DNA from: Amycolatopsis sp. CA-230715 | GTDB lineage: Bacteria; Actinomycetota; Actinomycetes; Mycobacteriales; Pseudonocardiaceae | Reading direction: 5' to 3' | Assembly: GCF_018736145.1 (NCBI RefSeq) | Contig: NZ_CP059997.1 | Coordinates: forward strand, 7,935,501-7,999,500 | DNA length: 64,000 bases | Shown: positions 50,043 through 58,187 of the stretch, piece by piece | How positions within the stretch are numbered: position 1 is the first letter of the stretch | Layout of the letters: every line of letters starts with the position of its first letter | The notes under the pieces: model-generated | What the model saw: only the letters and a program-made list of their open reading frames with translations | Databases searched by the model: none | Told to the model about the DNA's origin: nothing | Program-made: the position numbers and the translations under genes

Positions 50043-51234
50043 TGATCGCCGTTCCACAAGGTGATGCTAGGGGCAAGGACGGGGACCGCACGACACGACG
50101 GGCGAGCGCCCAGGTGGCGAGCGCGCACAACGAGAGCGCGGCGCCGAGGACGGCGGGGCCGGTCCAGCCCGCGGAGTCGAACAGCGCGGTGGTCGCGGTG
50201 GCGCCGGACGCGGAACCGAGCGAGTAGAACACCATGTACCCGCCGATCGTGGTGCTGGTGCGGTCGGCGTAGGTCGTGGTGAGGATGTGCTGGTTGCTCA
50301 CGTGCACGGCTTGGACGGCGAAGTCGAGCGCGACCACACCGACGATCAGCAGGGCCAGCGACCAGCCGAGCTGCCCGATGGCGAGCCAAGAGCCGAGCAG
50401 GAGCACGAGCGCGACACCGGTGACCCGGCCGGCGTGCCCGGAGTCGCCCCAGCGGCCGGAGCGTGCCGCACCCAGCGCACCGGCGAGCCCGGCGATGCCG
50501 AACAGCCCGATCTGCGCTTCGCTCAGGTGCCACGGCGCACCGGCCAGCGGCAGCGCCATGCCGCTCCACAGGGTGCCGAACGAGGCGAAGAGGAAGAAGG
50601 CGATCAGCCCGCGGCTGAGGAACACCGGCCGGGTGAACAGCCGGCCGAGCGAGCGGACGACCTGGCCGTACCGCTCGGTTTCGGTCCGGGTTTCCGTTGG
50701 CAGCGCGAAGAAGCTGAGCACGCCGAGCGCGGCGGCGAGTACGGCCAGCACGAGGTAGCAGCTCCGCCAGCCCCACAGGTCCGCCAGGCTTCCGGTGACG
50801 ATCCGGGCGCCGAGGATGCCGACCACCACACCGGAGGTGACGACGCCGAGATTGCGCCCGCGTTCGCCCGGCGGCGAGATCGAGGCCGCGTAGGCGACCG
50901 CGGTCTGCACCACGACCGCGAACAGGCCCGCGACGGCGAGGCCGCCGAACGCCACCCAGGCGACCGGGGCGGCCGCGGTGACCGCGAGACCCGCCGCCAC
51001 CAGCCCCAGGTGCGCGGCGATCAGGCGCCTGCGGTCCAGCAGATCGCCCAGCGGCACCAGCAGCACCAGTCCGGCGAGGTAGCCGAGCTGTCCGACGGCG
51101 ACGAACCAGCCGACCGAATCACGGGGAACGCCGAGGTCCCGCCCCATCGGCTCCAGTACCGGCTGCCCCGCGTAGACGCTCGCGACCGCCACCCCGCACA
51201 CCACCGCCAGCAGCAGTCTCGTCCCTCGGCTCAC
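50011..51234 (-). CDS. MFS transporter (12-TMS, drug efflux type)
   Basis: 407 residues with 12 predicted helices. LVPLGDLLDRRRLI is motif A; the second half starts around the VFLSRGLIAFFLFASFGTL segment. Resembles YbcL/SotB-type efflux permeases. Divergent from an HxlR regulator gene 82 nt away and probably repressed by it through the direct repeats between them. Ligand unknown. Confidence 0.87.
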   Translation of the reverse strand: MSRGTRLLLAVVCGVAVASVYAGQPVLEPMGRDLGVPRDSVGWFVAVGQLGYLAGLVLLVPLGDLLDRRRLIAAHLGLVAAGLAVTAAAPVAWVAFGGLAVAGLFAVVVQTAVAYAASISPPGERGRNLGVVTSGVVVGILGARIVTGSLADLWGWRSCYLVLAVLAAALGVLSFFALPTETRTETERYGQVVRSLGRLFTRPVFLSRGLIAFFLFASFGTLWSGMALPLAGAPWHLSEAQIGLFGIAGLAGALGAARSGRWGDSGHAGRVTGVALVLLLGSWLAIGQLGWSLALLIVGVVALDFAVQAVHVSNQHILTTTYADRTSTTIGGYMVFYSLGSASGATATTALFDSAGWTGPAVLGAALSLCALATWALARRVVRSPSLPLASPCGTAINDSCGQGAYR

Positions 51235-51253
51235 CGCGACCTCCTCAGTTTGA

Positions 51254-51307
51254 TTTCATTTTGCAACTCTTCGCACCGTAGGGCAGAATGGTTTCATTAC
51301 GCAACTC
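51254..51307. promoter_or_regulatory. Direct repeats in the MFS/HxlR divergent promoter
   Basis: TTTCATTTTGCAACTC (51254-51269) and TTTCATTACGCAACTC (51292-51307) are 38 nt apart, one close to each start codon. They are likely binding sites of the HxlR regulator controlling itself and the pump. Confidence 0.55.
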
Positions 51308-51316
51308 ATTGGAGGA

Positions 51317-51778
51317 GTGGTGGCGCGAGAGGGTGTGGCCGGGCGGCTGCCCGCGTGGACGGATCCGGAGTGCCCGGTCGCGCGGGCGGCCGACGTGATC
51401 GGGGACCGGTGGAGCCTGCTGATCGTGCGAGACGCGATGGACGGGGCCCGGTCGTTCACCGATTTCCAGCAGCGCACGGGAATCGCGCGCAACATCCTCG
51501 CCGACCGGCTCCGCAAGCTCGTCGCGTACGGACTCATCGCCCAGGTCGAGCCCGAATCGGGCAAGCGCAGGGTGTACGCGCTCACCGAGGCGGGCAAGGA
51601 CCTGTTTCCGGTGATCGTCACGCTTCGCCAATGGGGTGAGCGCCATGCATTCGAGGCGGGCGAGGCGCATTCGGTCCTGGTCGACGAACGGGGCGAGAGC
51701 GTGCCGCGGGTCGTCCCCGTCGCCGCGGACGGAGCCCCGCTGACGAGCGACACGACCTCGGTGCGAAAGCTCGGGTGA
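51317..51778 (+). CDS. HxlR-family transcriptional regulator
   Basis: 153 residues; GTG 51317 or 51320 after GGAGGA. HxlR signature: CPVARAADVIGDRWSLLIVRD, FTDFQQRTGIARNILADRL and GLIAQVEPESGKRRVYALTEAG. Proteins of this family act as dimers and often sense redox or aromatic ligands. Divergently paired with the MFS pump. Confidence 0.9.
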   Translation: MVAREGVAGRLPAWTDPECPVARAADVIGDRWSLLIVRDAMDGARSFTDFQQRTGIARNILADRLRKLVAYGLIAQVEPESGKRRVYALTEAGKDLFPVIVTLRQWGERHAFEAGEAHSVLVDERGESVPRVVPVAADGAPLTSDTTSVRKLG

Positions 51779-52104
51779 AAACCGGAGAGATCAGGCTTGC
51801 TGGCAGGGTTCCGGGACCGAGTCGCCGAGCAGAAATCGCCCGCGCGAGAATAGCTTTGTCATCGCTGTGAGTGTGCGGAGTTCGGGACCCCGGCCGCGGA
51901 TGAGCGCGGCAAGGTTCTTCTTGCTGGACAGGTTGAAGAACCGTAGAGTACGTGAAAGCATGCCGGTTCGAGGTCGGTCGAGAGAAATCATCGCCGCGGA
52001 CTTGATAATTGGGATGTTAATGTCGTAGTGGCGAGGGCTGGCTCTTTTGCGTTTTGCCGCTGTGTCGCTTCCCGGTGTTCATTCGACGAGTAAAGGACGC
52101 AAAA
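51779..52104. other. Intergenic region, relatively AT-rich at its right end
   Basis: About 326 nt. A 66-codon frame on the minus strand (51791-51991) has no family resemblance and was not accepted. The stretch 51990-52100 is AT-richer and should hold the promoter of the secreted-protein gene. Confidence 0.45.
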
Positions 52105-52719
52105 GTGTCAGCAAAATCGGTTCCGGTTGCCGTGCGTCAAAAAGTGGTCAGGACCGGAATTCTGATGGCTGTCTTCACGGTCGTCCTCGGTGTGTTCGGC
52201 GCCGGCACGGCGCGCGCCGTGGACAAGACGCTGACTTGGGAGGGCGCCTTCCCGATCATCGGAACGCAGTCGGTCAAGTCCGTTGTGCACGTGGACGTCC
52301 CGGCGAAGGCGGCCCCTGGCCAGACCGTGTCGGTACCGTTCAGCATCGACGTGGACGCGGGCACCGCCGCGGCGGACGGTCTGCGGCTGGTGGGCGTGAC
52401 CAAGCTCGGGGGAAAGATCGACGCCAAGGTGAACGTCACGGCAAGCGGCGGCAAGGTCGATCCGGTGCGGGTCACCCTCGACATCCCGGAAACGAAGGTG
52501 CCGGAGCAGGGCGGCCTGACCTTCACCGCGAACGGCACGGTCGACTTCACCGTCTCAGCGGGCACGCCCGCGGGCCCGGCGAAGTCCGCCGTCGACAAGG
52601 AAGCCGTCTCGCACATCACGACCGACGCCAAGGACCCGTCGCTGGCCAAGTTCGACGTGAACCTCACGCTCTCCCCGCCGGAGCAGGACACCGTCCTCGG
52701 CACCACCGAGGTCGGCTGA
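52105..52719 (+). CDS. Secreted beta-rich protein (DUF6801-like)
   Basis: 204 residues from GTG 52105 (AAAGGA upstream). A signal/anchor segment (TGILMAVFTVVLGVFGAGTARA) is followed by about 165 residues with no Cys and a beta-sandwich look (TWEGAFPIIGTQSVKSVVHVDVP). The FPIIGTQ-x-V opening resembles actinobacterial DUF6801 proteins. Function unknown. The next gene is 40 nt downstream and may be co-transcribed. Confidence 0.7.
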   Translation: MSAKSVPVAVRQKVVRTGILMAVFTVVLGVFGAGTARAVDKTLTWEGAFPIIGTQSVKSVVHVDVPAKAAPGQTVSVPFSIDVDAGTAAADGLRLVGVTKLGGKIDAKVNVTASGGKVDPVRVTLDIPETKVPEQGGLTFTANGTVDFTVSAGTPAGPAKSAVDKEAVSHITTDAKDPSLAKFDVNLTLSPPEQDTVLGTTEVG

Positions 52720-52759
52720 ACACGAGCAGCCCGACAGTCTTTCCGCCACAGGAGGTGTC

Positions 52760-54805
52760 ATGAACATACCGGGAGCGTCGGCAAGCGGTTTCGACAGTCG
52801 GCTGCAGGTGCCGGAGGCTCCGGGAAAGGCGCTGGCCCCTTCGGTGCGCACCGGGTTGTTCGCGCCGCTGTTGCTGATCTGCGGTGGGCTGTTCCTCGTG
52901 CTGTACCTCGGAAGCGGCGCGACGAACGTGTGGTTCGCGTGGACGACGGCGAATCCGCTCACCGCCGCGACGATGGGCGCCGGTTTCGGTGGCGCCTTCG
53001 TGCTGTTCCTGCTGGCCGCGCTGGAACCGGGCTGGGTGAACGCGCGGCTCGCCGCCATCGCCCCGCTCCTCCTGGCCGGTGGCAGCCTGGCCGTCACGGA
53101 ACTGCACGTCGGCGTGCTGAACCAGGCGCGCGCGGTCACCGTACTCGGGTTCTCCTTCAGCGTGCCCGTCGCGGACGTGTGGCTGCTCGTCACCGGGGGC
53201 ACGGTGCTGCTCGCGGTGCTGACACTGCCCGCTCAGCTCGCCCGCCGGGTGGACAACGAGCTCGACAGCCGGAGGCGTACCGCGCCGATGCCGGTGTGGG
53301 CGCGCCTCATCGCCGGGGTCGAGGGGATCGCGCTGGTCGTCACCGGAGTGGTGTTCTTCGCCCAGCCCGAGCGGTTCGCGTCGTGGTGGCCATGGCCGGT
53401 GACCGTGCTCGATCTGCGCGAGCTGTGCGTGCTGCTGGTCACGGTCGGCGTGGTGCTGCTGCAGGCCACTGTGGACGGTGATCTGCGCAGGACCGCGGCC
53501 GGTCTGGTCGCGCTGGTGGCGTTCGGGGTGCTGGTGCTCGTCGGCGTGCTCGTCTACGCGGACGCCCCGCGCTGGGATTCGTCGTCGGCGTGGGTCTTCC
53601 TCGCGGCCGCGGTGGTCCTGCTCGGCACCGGCGCCGTCGGCCTGGTGCTGCTGGGACTGTTGCGGGTGGTGCTCCCGGTCCTGGTCGCGGTGACCGGAGC
53701 CGATCCCGATGAACCGCCGACGGTCGGTCGCGTGTTGCGGCTCTCGCGCGGTGCTCGCTCGACGATCGTGCCGCACACCGACGGCGGGTTTTTCGGCCCC
53801 GGCTCGGTGACGTGGCGGGTGTGGACGTATCCGACCTCGCTCACCTTGGGCTTCCAGCGCGCGATCGTGGTCGAGGAACTCGATCCCGCGCTGATCGCCG
53901 CCGTCGACGCGACCAAGGCGATCCGCACCCGTCCGCGCACCCGTTACGACCGCACGCTGCGGTACTTCGCGATGGTCGCCTTCGCCGGTACCCGCGAAAC
54001 CCTGAAGGCCGCCGACGTCCTGGTCAAGGTCCACTCGATCGGGATCGGCATCGAGCCGGGCAGCGGAAAACCCTACGACGCCAACGATCCCGAGTCCCAG
54101 CTGTGGATCCACCTGACCGCATGGCATTCGATCCTGTACGCCTACGAGAAGTACGGGCCAGGCAAGCTGAGCCCGGCCGACGAGGCCAGGTACTGGGCCG
54201 ACTGCGTCGCCGCGGCCGAACTGCAGACCTGCGACCCCGCCGACGTCCCCCGCGACCGCGAGGGTGTGCGGGCGTACTTCGAGCGGATGCGGCCGCAGCT
54301 CGTCGGCTCCGCGGCGGCACGCTCCACAATGGACCATCTACTGCACGCCGAGGTGATGCTGCCACCGCTGCCCCCGGTGCTCTGGCCGGGCGCGCTGGTC
54401 ATCACCACCGCACTGCGCATCGCTTCTATCGCGTCGATGCCGCGCTGGATGCGCGAGCTGGCCGGGATCCGCCAGAGCCGCCTGCTGGACGCGCTGATCG
54501 TGCCCGTCATGCGGATCTCCTTCCGCCTGACCAGGATCAGCCGCTGGTTCCAGCTGGGCGCACTGCACCTGCTGTCGCCGTCGACCACCTCCGTGGTGGC
54601 CCCGGTCCTGTTCGACATCCCCGCCACGAACCCCGGCACGCTCACCCCCGCCGCCGCGCGGGACCAGCACGGCTACCCGAAGCCCGCCGAAGCGCACCTG
54701 GACCTGCGCGCCAAACAGCGCCAGCGCGTGTTCGCCGACCACCGGGCACCCAGCGACGTCGGGTTGGTCGAATCCGAACAGATCCTGGGCACCCGCGCGC
54801 CCTGA
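52760..54805 (+). CDS. Membrane domain fused to MpaB-family oxygenase (DUF2236)
   Basis: 681 residues in two parts. Residues ~28-320 contain about eight membrane helices. Residues ~325-640 match the MpaB/latex-clearing-protein-like DUF2236 domain: GSVTWRVWTYPTSLTLGFQRAI, RTRPRTRYDRTLRYFAMVAF, HSIGIGIEP, and LWIHLTAWHSILYAYEKYG with the conserved His residues thought to hold haem. Most family members lack the large N-terminal membrane module, so this is an unusual fusion. GGAGGTGTC precedes the ATG. Substrate unknown. Confidence 0.8.
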   Translation: MNIPGASASGFDSRLQVPEAPGKALAPSVRTGLFAPLLLICGGLFLVLYLGSGATNVWFAWTTANPLTAATMGAGFGGAFVLFLLAALEPGWVNARLAAIAPLLLAGGSLAVTELHVGVLNQARAVTVLGFSFSVPVADVWLLVTGGTVLLAVLTLPAQLARRVDNELDSRRRTAPMPVWARLIAGVEGIALVVTGVVFFAQPERFASWWPWPVTVLDLRELCVLLVTVGVVLLQATVDGDLRRTAAGLVALVAFGVLVLVGVLVYADAPRWDSSSAWVFLAAAVVLLGTGAVGLVLLGLLRVVLPVLVAVTGADPDEPPTVGRVLRLSRGARSTIVPHTDGGFFGPGSVTWRVWTYPTSLTLGFQRAIVVEELDPALIAAVDATKAIRTRPRTRYDRTLRYFAMVAFAGTRETLKAADVLVKVHSIGIGIEPGSGKPYDANDPESQLWIHLTAWHSILYAYEKYGPGKLSPADEARYWADCVAAAELQTCDPADVPRDREGVRAYFERMRPQLVGSAAARSTMDHLLHAEVMLPPLPPVLWPGALVITTALRIASIASMPRWMRELAGIRQSRLLDALIVPVMRISFRLTRISRWFQLGALHLLSPSTTSVVAPVLFDIPATNPGTLTPAAARDQHGYPKPAEAHLDLRAKQRQRVFADHRAPSDVGLVESEQILGTRAP

Positions 54806-54821
54806 CCGCGGCACCGAGAGT

Positions 54822-55814
54822 CTATTTCGCGCCCATCGCCGGGACGACATGCTTTGCGAAGAGATCGATGCTGGAGCGGTCGTATGCGGCTTCGGGGAAG
54901 TTGAAGATCGCGTAGGTCATGCCGAGCGTTTCCAGCTTGGCCAGTCGCTCCGCGACCTGCTCGGGTGTGCCGATGCCCACCCCGGTGGTGAAGATCGAGT
55001 ACGCGCGCTCGGCAGCTTCCGGGGACGCGTGCCTCGCGTAGTGGTCTTTGAGCCAGGCCAGCTTGTCCTGGACCTCTTTCTCGGTCTCGGCGATGACGCC
55101 GTTGTGGTTGGCCGAGCGCACGATCGCGCCGAAGTCCGTGCCGACGTCCTTGCAGTGCCCGGCCAGGATCTCCGACTTCCGGGTGAATGTGTCGATGTCG
55201 GCGGCGAAGTTGGTGTACTTCGCGAACCGCGCGGCGATCCGCAGGGTCTTCTTCTCACCGCCACCGGCGATCCATAAGGGGATCCCGCCGTCCTGCAGCG
55301 GTAGCGGGCGCAGGATCGCGCCGTCGGTGCGGTAGTGCTCGCCATCCACTGTGGACTTTCCGGTGGTCCACAGGTCCCGCATGATCCGGACGCCTTCGTC
55401 GAGCCGGGCGAGCCGCTCGCCGGCGCTCGGGAAGCCGTAGCCGTAAGCCCGCCACTCGTGCTCGTACCAGCCGGCGCCGATCCCCATCTCGACGCGCCCG
55501 CCGGAGATGATGTCGGCGGTCGTGGCGACCTTCGCCAGGTACGCCGGGTTGCGGTAGCCGACGCAGGTGCACATCTGCCCGAGCCGGATGGTCTCGGTGG
55601 CCGCGGCGAAGGCCGACATCAGTGACCACGCCTCGTGGGTGGCTTCCTCGGTCGGCTCCGGCACCGTGTGGAAGTGGTCGTAGACCCAGATCGATTCGAA
55701 GGGCCCGGCCTCCGCGTGCTTCGCGATGCCGAGCATGGTTTTCCAGTGGTCCGCGGGGTCGATGCCGGTCAGGTCCAGCCGCCACCCCTGCGGGACGAAG
55801 AGTCCGAAGCGCAT
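54822..55814 (-). CDS. LLM-class F420-dependent oxidoreductase
   Basis: 330 residues from ATG 55814 (GAGGG before it; an in-frame TTG nine bases upstream is less likely). MRFGLFVPQGWRLDL, SIWVYDHFHTVPEPTEEATHEAW, EMGIGAGWYEHEWRAYGYGFP and PLWIAGGGEKKTLRIAARFA are typical of the F420-dependent TIGR03560-like family. Likely a reductase or dehydrogenase of a small molecule. Convergent with the MpaB gene, 16 nt apart. Confidence 0.88.
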   Translation of the reverse strand: MRFGLFVPQGWRLDLTGIDPADHWKTMLGIAKHAEAGPFESIWVYDHFHTVPEPTEEATHEAWSLMSAFAAATETIRLGQMCTCVGYRNPAYLAKVATTADIISGGRVEMGIGAGWYEHEWRAYGYGFPSAGERLARLDEGVRIMRDLWTTGKSTVDGEHYRTDGAILRPLPLQDGGIPLWIAGGGEKKTLRIAARFAKYTNFAADIDTFTRKSEILAGHCKDVGTDFGAIVRSANHNGVIAETEKEVQDKLAWLKDHYARHASPEAAERAYSIFTTGVGIGTPEQVAERLAKLETLGMTYAIFNFPEAAYDRSSIDLFAKHVVPAMGAK

Positions 55815-55913
55815 GACCCTCAACCTAGCCCGCGGACTCCGCCATGCGGCGCGTTTGCCGGGATTTCCATCCGGACGAACTCCAGCTGCTCCAGACTCAG
55901 CTCACGTCGAACC

Positions 55914-55931
55914 TTCGAACTGGTGTTCGAA
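55914..55931. promoter_or_regulatory. Palindromic operator candidate
   Basis: TTCGAAC-TGGT-GTTCGAA, 7-bp perfect arms, with further TCGAAC-like flanks. It lies 83 nt before the NarL-type regulator gene and 100 nt from the divergent F420 oxidoreductase start. Confidence 0.45.
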
Positions 55932-55996
55932 GTTCGATAGGGTGTGGCGCGTGCCCCGAAGGGCCTGCCGACGTGCTGGGGGAAGAGGGCTGAGCC

Positions 55997-56707
55997 ATGA
56001 TCCGCGTACTGCTGTGCCACGAGCAACCGTTGGTGCGCACCGGGTTGCGCACCGTGTTGACGAACGAACCCGATCTCCGGCTGATCGGGGACTACGACGC
56101 CGGGGACGCCGCCGCGGGGGCGATTCCCGGGCTGGCGCCCGACGTGCTGCTGGCCAGCCTCGCCTGCCTCGGCTACGGAACGGGCAGGCTGGTCGACGCG
56201 GCGTCGCGGAACCCGGTGCCGGTGATCGTGCTGGCGGGCGCGGGGGAAAAGGAATGCGTGGAACGGGCGCTGCGGACCGGCGCGCGCGGGTTCATCCTCG
56301 ACGACGATCCGGTGGAGCAGATCGCCTACGCCATCCGCTCGGTCGCCGCCGGGCACGCGCTGCTCTCGCCGGAGGTGACCAGCGGGGTGATCGCCGGGTA
56401 CACCGGGCGTGCGCCGAGGACCGAGCGGCCGGACCTGCACGAGTTGCTGAGCCCGCGGGAGCTCGACGTGCTGCGCCTGCTCGCGACGGGCGAGCCGGTG
56501 GCGCGGATCGCGAAGGAGCTGTTCGTCGCGGAGGTGACCGTGCGTTCGCACATCCACCACCTGTTGCGGAAACTCGGCCTGACCCGGTCGTTCCAGGCCG
56601 TCGCGCTGGCCTACCACACCGGACTGGTGGACCCGCTGTCCACAGTTGTTGAACCCGCGCCCGCGCTGGTCAACGGGAGTGGAGCGGATTCAACGGCACA
56701 TCGATGA
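55997..56707 (+). CDS. NarL/LuxR-type regulator with degenerate receiver
   Basis: 236 residues. The C-terminal LuxR helix-turn-helix is good (LLSPRELDVLRLLATGEPVARIAKELFVAEVTVRSHIHHLLRKLG). The N-terminal receiver is not: the acidic pair is His8-Glu9, the phospho-acceptor position is Ser54 (PDVLLASLACLG) and the conserved Lys is Asp. It should therefore work without phosphorylation, as in atypical regulators of antibiotic clusters that bind end products. No kinase gene is adjacent. It lies just upstream of the FAD-P450-PKS genes and is probably their regulator. Confidence 0.85.
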   Translation: MIRVLLCHEQPLVRTGLRTVLTNEPDLRLIGDYDAGDAAAGAIPGLAPDVLLASLACLGYGTGRLVDAASRNPVPVIVLAGAGEKECVERALRTGARGFILDDDPVEQIAYAIRSVAAGHALLSPEVTSGVIAGYTGRAPRTERPDLHELLSPRELDVLRLLATGEPVARIAKELFVAEVTVRSHIHHLLRKLGLTRSFQAVALAYHTGLVDPLSTVVEPAPALVNGSGADSTAHR

Positions 56708-56805
56708 CGGGCGGGGTCCCGGCTCGTTAGCGTCGGATCCGGTGGCGGGGACGGGATTTCGCGCGCTGCCGCCGAATTCGCCGAGACCGAGACCAGGGAG
56801 GGTCC

Positions 56806-58182
56806 GTGCCCACGTCCACGAACTCCGCCGCCATGGCGGAGCACCGGCAGGCCGTCGAGGCGCTGCGGCAGAGCTACCGCGCGCTGCCGGGGGACGCGCC
56901 GGTCCGCTTGGTCAAGAAGACCTCGAACCTGTTCCGCCCCCGCCGCGCACCGGACCGCGCGTCCGGCCTCGACGTGCGGCACTTCGACAAGGTGCTGCAC
57001 ATCGACCCGGACGCGCGCACGGCCGAAGTGCAGGGGATGACGACGTTCGAGGACCTCGCCGACGCGACACTCGCGCACGGCCTGCTCCCGCCGGTGGTAC
57101 TCGACTTCAAGAAGATCACCTTGGGCGGGGGCGTGGTCGGCACCGGCGCGGAGTCCTCGTCGTTCCGCTCGGGCCTGCCGCACGACCAGGTGCGGGAGAT
57201 GGAGATCCTCACCGGGGACGGCAGGGTAGTGGTGGCCACGAAGGACAACGAGCACGCTGACCTGTTCCGCGGTTTCCCGCACTCCTACGGATCGCTCGGG
57301 TACGCGCTCCGGTTGAAGATCGACCTGGAACCGGCGAAACCGTTCGTGCGGCTGCGGCACGTGCGGATGGACTCGATCGAAAGCTGGATCTCCGCGCTGC
57401 GGCGGATCGCCGAAGACCTCGCGTGGGACGGCGAACCGGTGGACTTCGTCGACGGTGTCTACTTCGGACCGGAAGCGGTCTACCTCGTGCTCGCCGATTT
57501 CACCGACCGCGCCCCGTACCGGTCGGACTACACCGGCGGCGTCTACTACCGGTCGATCCGGCGGCGCGGCGAGGACTTCCTGTCCACAAGGGACTACCTG
57601 TGGCGCTGGGACACCGACATGTACTGGACCTCGCGGCTGTTCGGCCTGGAGAACCCCGTGCTGCGGCGGTTGTGGCCGAGCCGCGCCCGCAACGCGGACG
57701 TGCTGCGCCGGATCCAGATGTTCGACCGCCGGTTCGGCCTCACCAGCCGGGTGCGGCGCGCGGTCGGCCGCCCGTTCGAATGGGTGCTGCAGGACGCCGA
57801 CCTGCCCGCGGAGTCGGTGGGGGAGTTCATGGCGTTCTTCGACGCCGAGATCGGCATCAAACCGGTCTGGCTGTGCCCGATGCGGCTGCGCGAGCCGATT
57901 TCGCTCTACCCCATGGAACCGGGGAAGCTGTATGTCAGCCTCGGGTTCTGGTGGCTCGTGCCGACCAGCCCCGACCGCCCCGCCGACCACCTGAACCGGT
58001 TGATCGAGCGCAAGATCGTCGAACTCGGCGGGCACAAGCCGTTGTACTCCACCGCGCACTACGGCGAGGACGAGTTCTGGCGGCAGTACGGCGGTGACGG
58101 GGCCTACTGGTCGTTGAAGGACGCCTACGACGCCGGTCGCAGGCTGCCGGATCTGTACGACAAGTGCGTGCTGGCCAGGTGA
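56806..58182 (+). CDS. FAD-binding oxidoreductase (DHCR24-like, VAO fold)
   Basis: 458 residues from GTG 56806 (AGGGAGGG upstream). The FAD-binding domain shows VQGMTTFEDLADATLAHGLLP, ITLGGGVVGTGAESSSFR and SYGSLGYALRLKIDLEP. The C-terminal part resembles the delta24-sterol-reductase/TmsA-type group, including LRREPI-like MRLREPISLYPM. These enzymes reduce or oxidise C-C double bonds in lipids or polyketides. It ends 5 nt before the P450 gene and belongs to the operon with the PKS, so a polyketide tailoring role is likely (inference). Confidence 0.8.
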   Translation: MPTSTNSAAMAEHRQAVEALRQSYRALPGDAPVRLVKKTSNLFRPRRAPDRASGLDVRHFDKVLHIDPDARTAEVQGMTTFEDLADATLAHGLLPPVVLDFKKITLGGGVVGTGAESSSFRSGLPHDQVREMEILTGDGRVVVATKDNEHADLFRGFPHSYGSLGYALRLKIDLEPAKPFVRLRHVRMDSIESWISALRRIAEDLAWDGEPVDFVDGVYFGPEAVYLVLADFTDRAPYRSDYTGGVYYRSIRRRGEDFLSTRDYLWRWDTDMYWTSRLFGLENPVLRRLWPSRARNADVLRRIQMFDRRFGLTSRVRRAVGRPFEWVLQDADLPAESVGEFMAFFDAEIGIKPVWLCPMRLREPISLYPMEPGKLYVSLGFWWLVPTSPDRPADHLNRLIERKIVELGGHKPLYSTAHYGEDEFWRQYGGDGAYWSLKDAYDAGRRLPDLYDKCVLAR

Positions 58183-58187
58183 GGCGC

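Noticed and set aside
51791..51991. 66-codon minus-strand open frame
   Set aside because: No family resemblance and no ribosome site; may be chance.
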